Shown here: one piece after another, positions 5,655-5,851 of the stretch
How the letters are laid out: every line of letters starts with the position of its first letter
Numbering within the stretch: the stretch's first letter is position 1
NCBI GenBank assembly: GCA_038244535.1
Contig: JBBRTJ010000140.1
Coordinates: 1-5,851 of the forward strand
Reading direction: 5' to 3'
From: JBBRTJ01 sp038244535
GTDB taxonomy: Bacteria > Actinomycetota > Acidimicrobiia > Acidimicrobiales > Ilumatobacteraceae
DNA: 5,851 nucleotides
Translations under genes and position numbers: made by a program
The notes under the pieces: model-generated
What the model was told of the DNA's origin: nothing
What the model saw: only the letters and a program-made list of their open reading frames with translations
Database searches by the model: none

Positions 5655-5795
5655 GGTCGACGCCCAGCCCCCAGCGCGCCAGGTGAGCTTGTGTGGCTGA
5701 GGAGGTCCTGGGGTGCATTGGCCGCACAAGTTGGGCGAGGGGGAGCGGAGACCGCCTGGTTGCCCTTGCTGCGGAGGGCGTAGAGTCACCTTCCT
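5655..5795. other. Intergenic region between divergent CinA-like and bL37-like genes
   Basis: The starts on the two strands are 141 bases apart, so promoters for both should lie here. The plus-strand -10 candidate is at 5781-5786. For the minus-strand gene I see no clear TANNNT box; a G-run (GGGGGCTGGG, read on the minus strand, about 7-16 bases before the ATG at 5654) could act as a weak Shine-Dalgarno. No other coding signal is convincing. Confidence 0.35.
5781..5786 (+). promoter_or_regulatory. -10 box for the bL37-like gene
   Basis: TAGAGT fits TANNNT and ends nine bases before the ATG at 5796, so the transcript would be leaderless or nearly so. A weak -35 candidate, TTGCCC at 5760-5765, is 15 bases upstream. 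There is no Shine-Dalgarno before the ATG. Confidence 0.45.
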
Positions 5796-5851
5796 ATGTC
5801 AAAGAAGACGAAGAAGAAGAAGGCGCGCATGCGTCGCTCGAAGGCCAACCA
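5796..5851 (+). CDS. Putative ribosomal protein bL37, N-terminal part (cut by window edge)
   Basis: From ATG 5796 the frame gives 18 residues plus two bases of the next codon (CA, so His or Gln). The start is a dense run of Lys and Arg (MSKKTKKKKARMRR) followed by SKAN. This fits the tiny actinobacterial large-subunit protein bL37, which in mycobacteria is about 24 residues, very basic, and has SKANHGKRPN near its end. If so, the next residue should be His, and the protein should end within about ten codons. The short basic composition suits an rRNA-binding peptide buried in the large subunit. A -10 box just upstream suggests strong leaderless expression. Alternatives are another small basic protein or a short nucleoid peptide. 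The call rests on the SKAN match and composition, recalled without a database search. Confidence 0.65.
   Translation, partial: MSKKTKKKKARMRRSKAN

Noticed and set aside
5655..5789. N-terminal extension of the CinA-like protein, including a CxxC-like pair
   Set aside because: The extension is proline- and glycine-rich without CinA homology, and the family start fits the ATG at 5654.
1..5851. A new multi-gene system such as defence, toxin-antitoxin or CRISPR
   Set aside because: No repeat array, toxin/antitoxin pair or defence-gene cluster is visible; the genes are mostly known housekeeping or enzyme families without a shared accessory theme.

Overview
The window reads as chromosomal DNA from a high-GC actinobacterium. 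The base composition is GC-rich throughout the genes, codon third positions are mostly G or C, and several starts look leaderless, with a TANNNT -10 box just upstream. The right edge also begins a tiny lysine/arginine-rich protein resembling bL37, a ribosomal protein I know from mycobacteria. I lean towards a deep actinobacterial lineage such as Acidimicrobiia, but that is an inference from overall flavour and not proven by any single gene.

Left part (1-1384): the window opens with the 5' end of an IS630-type transposase gene on the minus strand (1-97), with a good -10 box before it and a possible element end near 139-140. About 740 bases follow with no convincing gene; they hold only short inverted repeats, the strongest at 298-320. 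A small two-helix membrane protein of unknown function lies at 836-1222 (+). A gap with several small hairpins then separates it from the convergent minus-strand genes.

Middle (1385-3900): three minus-strand genes are packed as a probable operon, read right to left: an SSAT-like GNAT acetyltransferase, a short-chain dehydrogenase, and the universal ATPase YchF. The gaps between them are 25 and 13 bases. The YchF here lacks the loop that carries the family's catalytic histidine.

Right part (3901-5851): a helix-hairpin-helix plus PHP phosphoesterase gene runs divergently from the GNAT gene, with under 40 bases between the starts. It resembles a family X DNA polymerase from which the polymerase core is missing. 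It converges on a minus-strand CinA C-terminal-domain protein whose two known NMN-deamidase catalytic residues are replaced. The putative bL37 gene begins at 5796 and is cut by the window edge.

Most of the window is ordinary housekeeping and accessory sequence. I found no multi-gene defence, biosynthetic or mobile system beyond the transposase edge. The most interesting points are family members that keep the fold but lack expected catalytic residues (YchF, CinA) or a whole domain (PolX-like PHP).
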